A stretch of 64,000 bases of DNA, taken from Bacillus sp. 123MFChir2 (GTDB lineage: Bacteria; Bacillota; Bacilli; Bacillales; Bacillaceae_G). Position 1 is the first letter of the stretch, and each line of letters begins with the position of its first letter. The notes beneath the pieces are model-generated. The model had not been told where the DNA came from. It made no database searches and worked only from the letters and a program-made list of their open reading frames with translations. The translations under genes were made by a program, and so were the position numbers. Of the stretch, positions 29,891 to 38,083 are shown piece after piece. The stretch is from contig NZ_KB910924.1 in assembly GCF_000383235.1 (NCBI RefSeq), positions 124,001 to 188,000 of the forward strand. The letters run 5' to 3'.

Positions 29891-31939
29891 TTAATCCAGC
29901 TTTTCTCCTTGAAAAACACCTGATTTCTCTAAATACCTTCGCAGCATTTCATACTGTTCGCTTTGCCAAAAAGCAGTCGAATCAACAAGTAGCGCAGCGT
30001 CTTGCCTTGCTGTTTCTAACGCCCGATAATCGTGTACCATATCAGCTAATTTAAATTCAGGTAAACCACTTTGCTTACTCCCAAAGAAATCTCCAGGACC
30101 ACGCAATTCTAAATCTTTTTCCGATAAGACAAATCCATCATTTGTCTCTGTCATAATACGCATGCGTTCTTTTCCTGTTTCCGATTTCGGATCAGCAATT
30201 AAAATACAATAAGATTGTTCACTTCCACGTCCCACACGACCACGAAGTTGGTGAAGTTGCGATAACCCAAAACGTTCTGCATCATAAATAACCATCGTTG
30301 TTGCATTCGGTACGTTCACACCAACTTCTACAACCGTTGTCGAAATAAGAATTTGTACTTTATTTTCACTAAACTGATGCATTACTTCATCTTTCTCCTG
30401 AGAAGAAAGACGGCCATGCATCAGACCAACTTGAAATTTCCCTTGATAATGATGAGTCAACATACTATGCAAATCAATTGCATTTTGCACATCCAGTTTC
30501 TCTGATTCTTCAATTAATGGACAAATGACATACGCTTGTCGTCCTTTTTTTACTTCTTTCTCTACAAATCCAAGAACACGTTCAAACATATCATGTTTCG
30601 CCCAGTATGTTTCAATGACTTTGCGCCCTGCCGGCATCTCATCAATAATGGATACATCCATTTCACCAAACGCAGTAATTGCTAATGTACGAGGAATTGG
30701 TGTTGCTGTCATAAATAAAACATCGGGATTTTCACCTTTTTCCCTTAACACACGACGCTGCGCTACACCGAAGCGATGTTGTTCATCCGTAATTACAAGC
30801 CCCAGCCTGTGAAATATGACTTCATTTTGAATTAAAGCATGCGTTCCAACGAGAATATCAATTTCTCCTTGTTCTAGTCTAGCTAGTATCTCGCGGCGAC
30901 GCACTCCCTTTACAGAGCTTGTTAATAATTCAATGTTCATATTAAAATGAGAAAATATAGATACTAAAGATTGATAGTGCTGCTCTGCTAAAATTTCTGT
31001 CGGTACCATTAATGCCCCTTGATATCCAGCTAATTTGGCAGCATACAAAGCAATCGCAGCCACTACCGTTTTCCCAGAACCTACATCACCTTGTAGTAAA
31101 CGATTCATTCGATACGGGGACTGCAAATCTTTCATAATTTCTGTAACAACACACTGCTGCGCATTCGTTAACGGAAAAGGAAGAGCTCCAATAAACTCTT
31201 CTAATTGTTTAAGAGATATATCTTTTTTTGTTCCCTTCGAACTTTCTCGCTCCATTTTGCGAAGCGCTTGCATCTTCAATTGGAACAAGAAAAACTCTTC
31301 ATATACGAAGCGGCGACGCGCCTGTTTCATATCTTCTTGTCCACTAGGAAAATGCAAGGCATATAGTGCTTCATAACGAGATAATAACTTATAACGCGAT
31401 AACAACCCTTCTGGTAACACTTCTGTCACAAAAGAACCATACTCTTTAAACGCCCCTGCAATAAAGCGACGCATTTGTTTTACCGTCAATTTCCCTTTAA
31501 CTGAATATACTGGTTCTACTTCTTGTTTACGAACAACCGGCCCAAAGTGAAGTTCAGATACCGAAATCGTTTGACGATGTTGATCCCATTTCCCAGAGAT
31601 TGTTACCGTTTCATCAATATTTAATTTCTGTTTATAGTAGGGTCTGTTAAAACAAACAGCTGTAATTAAATAACGCCCAACGAGAACACGTACAGTAAGA
31701 CGAGATTTCTTCTTTCCATAATATTGCAGTAGAGGTTCGCTATGTACTTTCCCTTCCACAGTTACTCGTTCTTCATGTTTAACTTCAGCCAAATCTTTCA
31801 TCGCATAGTCTTCATAACGATATGGAAAATGCTCTAGTAAATCAGAAACCGTAAAAATCCCCATCTCATTTAGTAATACAGCTGTTTCTTCTCCAATCCC
31901 TTTCACATCCGTAATTGGAATTTGCACCACTTCATTCAA
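29891..31939 (-). CDS. recG: ATP-dependent DNA helicase RecG
   Basis: Branch-migration helicase that remodels stalled forks and Holliday junctions. 682 residues from a TTG at 31939 (reads NEVVQIPITDVKGIG), which gives the usual Bacillus length; the GTG at 31948 is not spaced from a ribosome binding site. The wedge/OB domain spans about 1-230. Motifs include GDVGSGKTVVA near 280, DEQHRFG (motif II), MTATPIPRT, and the C-terminal VEVGVNVPNA and QLRGRVGRG. In B. subtilis sdaAB-sdaAA lie upstream; here repeats do. Confidence 0.96.
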   Translation of the reverse strand: MNEVVQIPITDVKGIGEETAVLLNEMGIFTVSDLLEHFPYRYEDYAMKDLAEVKHEERVTVEGKVHSEPLLQYYGKKKSRLTVRVLVGRYLITAVCFNRPYYKQKLNIDETVTISGKWDQHRQTISVSELHFGPVVRKQEVEPVYSVKGKLTVKQMRRFIAGAFKEYGSFVTEVLPEGLLSRYKLLSRYEALYALHFPSGQEDMKQARRRFVYEEFFLFQLKMQALRKMERESSKGTKKDISLKQLEEFIGALPFPLTNAQQCVVTEIMKDLQSPYRMNRLLQGDVGSGKTVVAAIALYAAKLAGYQGALMVPTEILAEQHYQSLVSIFSHFNMNIELLTSSVKGVRRREILARLEQGEIDILVGTHALIQNEVIFHRLGLVITDEQHRFGVAQRRVLREKGENPDVLFMTATPIPRTLAITAFGEMDVSIIDEMPAGRKVIETYWAKHDMFERVLGFVEKEVKKGRQAYVICPLIEESEKLDVQNAIDLHSMLTHHYQGKFQVGLMHGRLSSQEKDEVMHQFSENKVQILISTTVVEVGVNVPNATTMVIYDAERFGLSQLHQLRGRVGRGSEQSYCILIADPKSETGKERMRIMTETNDGFVLSEKDLELRGPGDFFGSKQSGLPEFKLADMVHDYRALETARQDAALLVDSTAFWQSEQYEMLRRYLEKSGVFQGEKLD

Positions 31940-32158
31940 GATCTTCACGCCCCGTCAAATCTTATTCCTAATTTCATATATAACACACAGCTTCTGTACT
32001 TGGAGGTTATATATCAACAATTGATTACGTATTTCTATTTTCACGTGGAATACGCAATCAATATCTCTCCTATTCTACCATAGCATCAAGAAAGCAGAGT
32101 AGTCATTTCACCTTTCCCTATTCTTACATACATTCATTTTCATTTTTTAACAAATAAG

Positions 32159-32300
32159 TCCTACTATGCAAAATACAAAATAGTCTGTACTCGCTTTCTC
32201 TTTTTGTTTTAAACCTTTCATATGGTCAAAACCCTTTGATCGTTTTTATGCATAGGCAGCTCCCCAAATTGCTTTAACGAACCATAAGCTAGGGATAAAG
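32159..32300 (+). repeat. bcr1-like repeat, copy 4 (degenerate)
   Basis: Keeps ACTATGCAAAATACAAAATA, TACTCGCTTTCTC, TTTTGTTTTAAACC and TTTTTATGCATAGGCAG at the expected spacing, but the GGCCCTGACC core has decayed to ACCCTTTGATCG. Confidence 0.5.
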
Positions 32301-32317
32301 AGAACTTTACCACCAAA

Positions 32318-32360
32318 AGAAAGAGAGCCTCACCGCATCTGCTAGCAAGGCCCTCTCATC
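32318..32360 (-). terminator. Terminator of yloU-yloV
   Basis: Minus-strand stem GAGAGGGCCT/AGGCTCTC with a two-base bulge, followed by TTTCTTTT, about 80 bp after the yloV stop. Confidence 0.65.
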
Positions 32361-32435
32361 ATTTATATTTGTTCATCTCATAATAGAGTAATCACATTTT
32401 AAACAGAAATAAAACTTCATAATAAAGGTTTCACT

Positions 32436-34112
32436 TTATTCTACAGAAAAAATGAAAGAATATAAAGGTTGATTTCCATTATGAACTTCCACTTCTACAT
32501 CTTCAAATTTTTCTTCTACAAATGTTACTAATGCATCTACTTCTGCTTCTGATGCATCTTCACCCTGTAAAATTGTTAAAATTTCTGCATCTTCATCAAG
32601 CATATTTTCTAACAGTTTTTTCGCAGCTGTAATTTTCTCTACATCTGTAGATACAATTTTCCCATCTGCAATGCACATGAAGTCGTCTTTATTAATTGTG
32701 ACACCATCAATTTCTGTATCACGAACTGCATACGTGATTTGGCCTGTTTTCACATGAGCAAGCGCTTCGTTCATTTGCACTTCGTTTTCTTCAAGAGTTC
32801 CTGCTGGGTTGAACGCAAGCATTGCTGCCATACCTTGTGGAACTGTTTTTGAACGAACAACAATTACTTCTTGGTTCACTACAGAAGCCGCTTGCTCTGC
32901 AGCCATTACAATATTACCATTGTTTGGTAATATAATAACTTTTTCTGCATTCGCCTCTTCAATTGCTTTTACAATATCTTCTGTACTTGGATTCATCGTT
33001 TGACCGCCTTCAATGACTTGCGTTGCACCGATGCTTTCAAACAATTTTTTAATACCAGAACCCATTGCCACTGTTACAATTCCATAAGGCTGTTTTTCTG
33101 CAGGGTGTTGTACTTCTACATGCATTGCCGCAGGCTCATCTAATAAAGCAGTATGTTGTTCACGCATATTCTCTACTTTAATTTTGATTAAACTTCCATA
33201 ACGTTGTCCGTAGTTCATCGCATCTCCAGGATGCTCAGCGTGAATATGAACTTTTACGATTTCATCATCAGATACAACAAGCAATGAATCTCCATACACA
33301 CTAATCTCTTCACGGAATTTTTGCTCAGAGAAATTATGTTCTTTCATTTTCTCTTCGTCTAACTTAACCATAAACTCTGTGCAGTAGCCGTATTTAATAT
33401 CCTCTGTACTCAATTGGCTTTGTACACTGCGGTGATGTTCTGCACGTACCATTTCGTTCATAGATGATTGTGTTGGTGCATTCGAGGCGATTGTTTCACC
33501 TTTTAAGTCTGCTAAAAATCCTTCATAAACGACAACAAGACCTTTCCCACCGCTATCTACAACACCAACTTGCTTTAATACAGGTAATAAATCAGGTGTA
33601 CGATTTAATGATGCATTTGCTTCATTCACAACTTCTTCCATAAATGAAACAAAGTCGCGCTGTTTTTTCGCAACTGTGACTGCATGTTTACTCGTTTCCC
33701 TTGCAACTGTTAAAATTGTTCCTTCAATCGGCTTCATAACCGCTTTATATGCGGTTTCTACGCCCGCTTCTAATGCATCAGCAAAATCAATGGTTGTTAA
33801 TTCTTCTTTTTGCTCAATAGATTTTGAAAAACCACGGAACAACTGAGATAAAATAACACCCGAGTTACCACGCGCTCCCATTAACAATCCTTTGGCTAAA
33901 CTTGCTCCGACTTTACCAGCATGTTGTGAAGGATTTCCTTTCACCTCACGCGCTCCTGAAGTCATCGATAAGTTCATATTTGTACCCGTATCGCCATCTG
34001 GAACTGGAAAAACGTTTAAAGCATCAACAAGTTGAACATTGTTTGTTAAATTATTTGCTCCTTGTATAATCATTTGTGACAAACGTTTTCCATCAATTTT
34101 TTGAATTGACAC
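32436..34112 (-). CDS. yloV: DAK2-domain protein YloV, fatty acid kinase FakA type
   Basis: ATP-binding kinase subunit that with a FakB (DegV-type) lipid carrier phosphorylates free fatty acids. The 558 residues contain a DhaL/DAK2 domain at about 8-200 (NVFPVPDGDTGTNMNLSM near 31-48, with metal-binding Asp residues; GARGNSGVILSQ), a central linker domain, and a C-terminal FakA domain (about 330-558). Together with yloU (Asp23) it forms a conserved pair. Stop codon lies in the GTTTCACTTTATT repeat end. Confidence 0.93.
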   Translation of the reverse strand: MSIQKIDGKRLSQMIIQGANNLTNNVQLVDALNVFPVPDGDTGTNMNLSMTSGAREVKGNPSQHAGKVGASLAKGLLMGARGNSGVILSQLFRGFSKSIEQKEELTTIDFADALEAGVETAYKAVMKPIEGTILTVARETSKHAVTVAKKQRDFVSFMEEVVNEANASLNRTPDLLPVLKQVGVVDSGGKGLVVVYEGFLADLKGETIASNAPTQSSMNEMVRAEHHRSVQSQLSTEDIKYGYCTEFMVKLDEEKMKEHNFSEQKFREEISVYGDSLLVVSDDEIVKVHIHAEHPGDAMNYGQRYGSLIKIKVENMREQHTALLDEPAAMHVEVQHPAEKQPYGIVTVAMGSGIKKLFESIGATQVIEGGQTMNPSTEDIVKAIEEANAEKVIILPNNGNIVMAAEQAASVVNQEVIVVRSKTVPQGMAAMLAFNPAGTLEENEVQMNEALAHVKTGQITYAVRDTEIDGVTINKDDFMCIADGKIVSTDVEKITAAKKLLENMLDEDAEILTILQGEDASEAEVDALVTFVEEKFEDVEVEVHNGNQPLYSFIFSVE

Positions 34113-34134
34113 AGTTCTTCCTCCTTAATGCACA

Positions 34135-34497
34135 TTACAAGTTTATTACTTTAACTCCTTGTACGTAGATGTTTACAGAATCTACTGCTAGTCCTACCGT
34201 TTGATCAAGTGTATATTTCACTTTCGTTTGGACGTTATGTGCTACCTCTGAAATTTTTGTACCATAGCTCACGATAATATACATATCAATATGTACTTCA
34301 TCTTCGTCTTTACGAACAATAACGCCTCTAGTGAAGTTCTCTTTTCGTAAAATTTCTGTCAAGCCATCTTTTAATTGGTTTTTAGAAGCCATACCGACGA
34401 TGCCGTAACAGTCTACTGCAGCGCCTCCAGCAATTGTTGCAATTACATCTGTACTAATATCAATTTGACCGTACTTTGTCTTAATTTCAATTGACAT
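34135..34497 (-). CDS. yloU: Asp23/Gls24 family envelope-stress protein YloU
   Basis: A 120-residue cytoplasmic Asp23-family protein (MSIEIKTKYGQIDISTDVIATI). Family members associate with the membrane and affect envelope stress; the precise role of YloU is unknown. It starts with GGGGGAAACGAG upstream, 22 bp before yloV, and is divergent from rpmB. Confidence 0.93.
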   Translation of the reverse strand: MSIEIKTKYGQIDISTDVIATIAGGAAVDCYGIVGMASKNQLKDGLTEILRKENFTRGVIVRKDEDEVHIDMYIIVSYGTKISEVAHNVQTKVKYTLDQTVGLAVDSVNIYVQGVKVINL

Positions 34498-34654
34498 CTC
34501 GTTTCCCCCTTCTGAAATGGTGAAAGTGAGCTAGACTACTTTATTTACTATAATATAATCTTTTTAAAGAAAATTCCATCGTTCTTTCTTTTCGCTCTCA
34601 CATTTATATAATTAAAACAGCACTTTTTTATGGTGAGCAAAATAGTCCATTGTT

Positions 34655-34686
34655 ATTATACAACATATACCACTACAATATGTCAA
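34655..34686 (-). promoter_or_regulatory. Promoter candidate for yloU-yloV
   Basis: Minus-strand TTGACA (34686-34681) and a TATAAT (34660-34655). The 20-nt spacer is long; TTGTAT at 17 nt is the alternative -10. Confidence 0.4.
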
Positions 34687-34751
34687 GTGCTTTTTCTTGA
34701 TTTTAGCTTTTGATTTCTTACATATAGTGTCAAGTAATTTTTCTTGATTTC
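34681..34751 (+). repeat. Two direct 24-bp repeats between yloU and rpmB
   Basis: TGTCAAGTGCTTTTTCTTGA.. at 34681-34704 and TGTCAAGTAATTTTTCTTGA.. at 34728-34751 (21 of 24 alike; period 47 bp). Each has a TTGACA on the minus strand. Confidence 0.7.
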
Positions 34752-34765
34752 TTTTTTATACACTG

Positions 34766-34794
34766 TTGCATTCTCTATTTAGTTGTGTTAAATT
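34766..34794 (+). promoter_or_regulatory. Promoter of rpmB
   Basis: TTGCAT (34766-34771), 17-nt spacer, TAAATT (34789-34794), about 80 bp ahead of rpmB. Confidence 0.5.
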
Positions 34795-34874
34795 ATAGTA
34801 GTGTTTTTAGCATCGCATAAAAGACTAACATTGAAAATTACGTAGGTTACGGTAGTTAAGGGAGGGAAATATAG

Positions 34875-35063
34875 ATGGCTCGTGTTTGTGCTATTACTGG
34901 AAGAAAAGCTCGTTCTGGTAACTCTCGTTCTCACGCAATGAACGCTACAAAACGTAAATGGGGCGCTAACCTTCAAAAAGTTCGCGTACGCATTGACGGT
35001 AAAGTTCAACGTGTTTACGTTTCTGCTAGAGCATTAAAATCTGGCAAAATCGAACGTGTTTAA
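34875..35063 (+). CDS. rpmB: 50S ribosomal protein L28
   Basis: L28 is a late-assembly large-subunit protein. The 62 residues begin [20 protein letters not shown] and include [13 protein letters not shown]; only Cys5 is present, so it is the zinc-free paralogue type. GGGAGGG lies 9 nt upstream. It is the only plus-strand gene in the first 53 kb, convergent with spoVM as in B. subtilis. Confidence 0.97.
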
Positions 35064-35068
35064 TAATA

Positions 35069-35098
35069 AAAAAGAGAGCCTGTTGGCTCTTTTTTTAT
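35069..35098 (+). terminator. Terminator of rpmB
   Basis: Stem AGAGCC (35075-35080) / GGCTCT (35085-35090), then seven T's; flanking A-run makes it possibly bidirectional. Confidence 0.85.
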
Positions 35099-35107
35099 TA
35101 TGCTCAT

Positions 35108-35136
35108 GAAAAAAGCACCGATAATAGGTGCTTTTT
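35108..35136 (-). terminator. Terminator of spoVM
   Basis: Stem AAAAGCACC (35111-35119) / GGTGCTTTT (35127-35135) overlapping the spoVM stop, with T's on minus. Confidence 0.75.
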
Positions 35137-35215
35137 ATCCTTTTTTAAAAGTATTCAATACCGCGCGAACAATTCCACCAAGAAATTTCGGTAACTTAAT
35201 TGTATAAAATCTCAT
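35135..35215 (-). CDS. spoVM: Stage V sporulation peptide SpoVM
   Basis: A 26-codon gene encoding MRFYTIKLPKFLGG followed by IVRAVLNTFKKG. SpoVM is an amphipathic helix that recognizes the convex forespore membrane and anchors SpoIVA to start coat assembly; it is needed for cortex and coat formation. GGAGGG lies 6-8 nt before the ATG at 35215. The B. subtilis peptide differs by Lys for Arg at position 2 as I recall it. It sits between thiN and rpmB, the known place. It confirms a spore-forming host. Confidence 0.96.
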   Translation of the reverse strand: MRFYTIKLPKFLGGIVRAVLNTFKKG

Positions 35216-35281
35216 GGTTTCCCTCCTACCCCCCATTACTCCACTTGTTTACTATATGATGCAAAGAGCAAAAGTATTTCT

Positions 35282-35923
35282 TCAATCAGTGCTTCTTATC
35301 ACCATTAATATGCCAGAAGTAAATGAAAAAGTACCTTTTTCCACAACGAGTTCATTACTAACACAAAGTGTCGATCCCCATTTTATCGTTTTATCAGTAA
35401 GTGGATATTTAAAGCCACGAAGTGTAATTCCCGTTACTATTTCTGTCACTGGAACAAAAGATATGTAAGGAAATGATGAATTTTCTTTAATTGTATATGT
35501 ACCGGATTCCTTAACTGAAATTTCATTTTTATAATCTACAATGCTTATATTGGTATTAGATTGTAAACCTTTTATTAACATTTGAATGTTTGCTAAACTA
35601 TGATCCATTCTTCCACCTGTTGCACCAAAAATACGAATTTGTTCTGGTTGTTGTTTTAAAGCCCAGTTAATCGCAATCTCTAAATCAGTTTGATCCTTTT
35701 CTTTAGGAACAATATGCAAATCATGTTTCTGCTTTTGCATCCATACTAGTTCCTCTTTTGTAACCGAATCATAATCACCAAACGCTACTTCTGGCATAAT
35801 TCCAAACTGTAACAAATGGTATACTCCGCGATCAACAGCTGCCCATACAATCTTTTCACTCTCATATTTGGAAAAATCTGCCCAGCACTCTACTGGACCC
35901 CCAGCTAAAATATGAATAATCAC
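35282..35923 (-). CDS. thiN: Thiamine pyrophosphokinase
   Basis: Transfers pyrophosphate from ATP to thiamine to give TPP. 213 residues from a GTG at 35923 (reads IIHILAGGPVECWADF), 7 nt after AGGAGG; ten earlier codons overlap the upstream terminator. Motifs: AAVDRGVYHLLQFGIMP, AFGDYDSV (Asp-rich, near 47-54), PKEKDQTDLEIAI and FGATGGRMDHSLANI, all of the TPK family. Follows rpe. Confidence 0.95.
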   Translation of the reverse strand: MIIHILAGGPVECWADFSKYESEKIVWAAVDRGVYHLLQFGIMPEVAFGDYDSVTKEELVWMQKQKHDLHIVPKEKDQTDLEIAINWALKQQPEQIRIFGATGGRMDHSLANIQMLIKGLQSNTNISIVDYKNEISVKESGTYTIKENSSFPYISFVPVTEIVTGITLRGFKYPLTDKTIKWGSTLCVSNELVVEKGTFSFTSGILMVIRSTD

Positions 35924-35941
35924 GTTCTCTCTCCTCCTATA

Positions 35942-35980
35942 GAAAAAAGGCAATCTGCTAATAGCTAGATTACCTTTTCT
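35942..35980 (-). terminator. Terminator before thiN
   Basis: Stem AAAAGGTAATCT/AGATTGCCTTTTTT on minus, one G-U pair, strong T-run. It probably ends the rpe-side transcript after the repeat and separates thiN. Confidence 0.75.
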
Positions 35981-35995
35981 TTTTAAACAAAACTC

Positions 35996-36197
35996 CTATA
36001 TATCCATTTAAATTTCCCGACATATAAACCACTGCTATGCAGAATAAAACATGGACGCTAACTTGCTTACTCCCTTTGTTTGAAACCTCGCATGCGGCAG
36101 GAATAGGCCCTGACCGCTTCTATGTACGGCCAGATGCTTTCGTCCCCCTAAAAAGAAAAGGTTTTTTTGTCGTTTTTTAACTTGTATATACATCTAC
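35996..36197 (+). repeat. bcr1-like repeat, copy 5
   Basis: Well-preserved copy: 5' CCGACATATAAACCACTGCT, CTTGCTTACTCCCTTTGTTT, CGCATGCGGCAGGAATA, core GGCCCTGACCGCTTCTATG (36106) and TTTTTTAACTTGTATATACA tail. It fills the thiN-rpe gap. Confidence 0.8.
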
Positions 36198-36207
36198 CGC
36201 TACATTC

Positions 36208-36852
36208 TTATCCGCGAATCGCAGCAATTGCTGCTCCGCGATCTTTTTCATTATATACTGCAGATCCAGCAACAAGAACATTCGCTCCTGCTTCTACACA
36301 TAGTTTTGCTGTTTCTGTATTCACGCCGCCATCAATTTCAATCTCTACTTGTAAATTACGTTCACGAATCATATCGGCAACTTGTTTAACTTTCGGCAAT
36401 ACAGAATGAATAAATTTTTGTCCGCCAAACCCCGGGTTTACAGTCATAAGTAGCACCATGTCGATATCTTCTAATATGTGTTCAATCACGGAAGCTGGTG
36501 TATGTGGATTTAAAACTACACCCGCTTTAATGCCTTGTGATTTAATTAATTGAATCGTACGATGTAAGTGCGAGCAAGCTTCTACATGTACCGTAATAAT
36601 GTCCGCTCCTGCTTTCGCAAAAGCCTCAATATACTGATCCGGATTTTCAATCATAAGATGAACATCTAATGGTAAAGAAGTAATTGGGCGAATAGCTTCC
36701 ACAATTAACGGTCCAATTGTAATGTTTGGAACAAAATGGCCGTCCATTACATCGACATGTATGTAATCTGCTCCGCCCTTTTCCACATCTTTAATTTCTT
36801 CTCCCAATCTTGAAAAATCTGCTGATAAAATCGATGGTGCAATTTTAATCAT
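36208..36852 (-). CDS. rpe: Ribulose-phosphate 3-epimerase
   Basis: Interconverts ribulose-5-P and xylulose-5-P in the pentose-phosphate pathway. The 214-residue TIM barrel begins [36 protein letters not shown] (near 33) supplies metal ligands, with [10 protein letters not shown] and EIDGGVN later. It starts 2 bp past the rsgA stop. Confidence 0.97.
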   Translation of the reverse strand: MIKIAPSILSADFSRLGEEIKDVEKGGADYIHVDVMDGHFVPNITIGPLIVEAIRPITSLPLDVHLMIENPDQYIEAFAKAGADIITVHVEACSHLHRTIQLIKSQGIKAGVVLNPHTPASVIEHILEDIDMVLLMTVNPGFGGQKFIHSVLPKVKQVADMIRERNLQVEIEIDGGVNTETAKLCVEAGANVLVAGSAVYNEKDRGAAIAAIRG

Positions 36853-36854
36853 AA

Positions 36855-37736
36855 TTAATACCTCGGCTTTCTCTCTCTAATTTCTTCAATAAATTGCACA
36901 TAGTGCTCATAACGATAGCTTGTAATATTCCCTTTTTCTACCGCTTCTTTCACCGCACACTTCGGTTCAGAAAGATGTGTACAACCTCTAAATTTACAGT
37001 ATTGACTCTGTTCTTTCAACTCTGGAAAACAATATGTGAGATCTTCTACTTCTATATCGATGAAATCGAGTGAACTAAATCCAGGTGTATCCGCTACAAG
37101 TCCACTCCCTACTTCAATTAATTCTACATGTCTTGTCGTATGCTTACCTCGTCCTAAATGAGCTGAAATCCCACTCGTTTTTAGCGCCAAATCTGGACGC
37201 AATACATTTAAAAGCGAAGATTTACCTACACCAGATTGACCTGCTACAACGGAAACACATCCTTCTAAAAATGGCTTTAACACTTCTATACTTTCTGATG
37301 TAGTCGTTGAAGTGAATACAACATCATATCCAATTTCCATGTAATCCTTTGCATATGCTTCAATCGTTTCACGTGTTTTCACATCTACTAAATCCATCTT
37401 ACTAATACATATAATCGGTTTAATACTATGAAATTCAATTAAAGCTAAAAACCGATCTAATAATAATGGATTGAATTCTGGCTCAACAGCCGAAAACACA
37501 AGAAGTGCTTGATCAATATTCGCAATCGGCGGACGCACAAGCTCATTTTTTCGTTCTAATATTTCTAGAACATACCCTTCACTCGGATTATCAGCTTGAA
37601 ATACAACTTGATCACCAACAAGCGGTGTAATTTTATGCTTACGAAATACGCCACGTCCTCGGCACTGTGTAATCTCTTCTTCATGCTGCACATAGTAGAA
37701 CCCACTTAAAGCTTTTATAATTTTTCCTTCTGGCAT
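36855..37736 (-). CDS. rsgA: Ribosome small-subunit-dependent GTPase RsgA (YloQ/CpgA)
   Basis: GTPase that checks late 30S maturation; in Bacillus it is phosphorylated by PrkC. The 293 residues have an N-terminal OB fold, a permuted GTPase domain (CISKMDL near 118, then [12 protein letters not shown] near 167 and DTPGF near 218), and a C-terminal zinc motif, Cys-rich (CYFPEL.., CKFRGCTH). It lies next to prkC/prpC, as in B. subtilis. Confidence 0.96.
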   Translation of the reverse strand: MPEGKIIKALSGFYYVQHEEEITQCRGRGVFRKHKITPLVGDQVVFQADNPSEGYVLEILERKNELVRPPIANIDQALLVFSAVEPEFNPLLLDRFLALIEFHSIKPIICISKMDLVDVKTRETIEAYAKDYMEIGYDVVFTSTTTSESIEVLKPFLEGCVSVVAGQSGVGKSSLLNVLRPDLALKTSGISAHLGRGKHTTRHVELIEVGSGLVADTPGFSSLDFIDIEVEDLTYCFPELKEQSQYCKFRGCTHLSEPKCAVKEAVEKGNITSYRYEHYVQFIEEIRERKPRY

Positions 37737-37836
37737 ACATTCTCTCCTTTATTTATCTTGTTCTAAAAGACACAACAATAGCCCTTCATAATCTACTTTA
37801 GAACGAGATTCGTTCAACTCACCATTTATAATTTTT

Positions 37837-38057
37837 GTAACTACTCAGTCATACATTTTGGGATTTCCCCCATATTTCAGCATCTAGATTGCTGCCATGA
37901 AGATAAAAACGGACCTACAGTTTGCTACCTTTCTCTGTTTTAAAGCTTTGCGCGTGGCAGGAAAAGGCCCTGACCGCTTCTATGCATGGCCAGTCCCTCT
38001 CACCCATTTAAAAAGGTGCTTTTCTTCCTTTTTTTCATAGAGGGGCTGAGTAGTTAC
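37837..38057 (+). repeat. bcr1-like repeat, copy 6, with terminal inverted repeats
   Basis: 221 bp bounded by GTAACTACTCAGTC (37837-37850) and its near-perfect inverse GGCTGAGTAGTTAC (38044-38057; 13 of 14). Inside lie the usual segments, AAAGGCCCTGACCGCTTC and GCATGGCCAG. Copy 8 shares the right end. This is the clearest MITE-like structure in the window. Confidence 0.8.
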
Positions 38058-38083
38058 TAATTTTTTATAATAGACGTTTCACT

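Larger units (their letters stand above)
31940..32435. other. 496-bp recG-yloV gap: hairpins and repeat remnants, no gene
   Basis: Contains a 14-bp inverted repeat (32020-32033 with 32049-32062, one G-U), a degraded bcr1-like copy (about 32159-32300), the yloV terminator and a family-B end motif at 32428-32440. A weak extended -10 (TGGTAGAAT on minus, near 32078) may serve recG. Bacillus serine dehydratase genes sdaAB/sdaAA, found at this place in B. subtilis, are absent. Confidence 0.6.

Noticed and set aside
34788-35009. 73-codon open frame on minus opposite rpmB
   Set aside because: Antisense to L28, no ribosome binding site.
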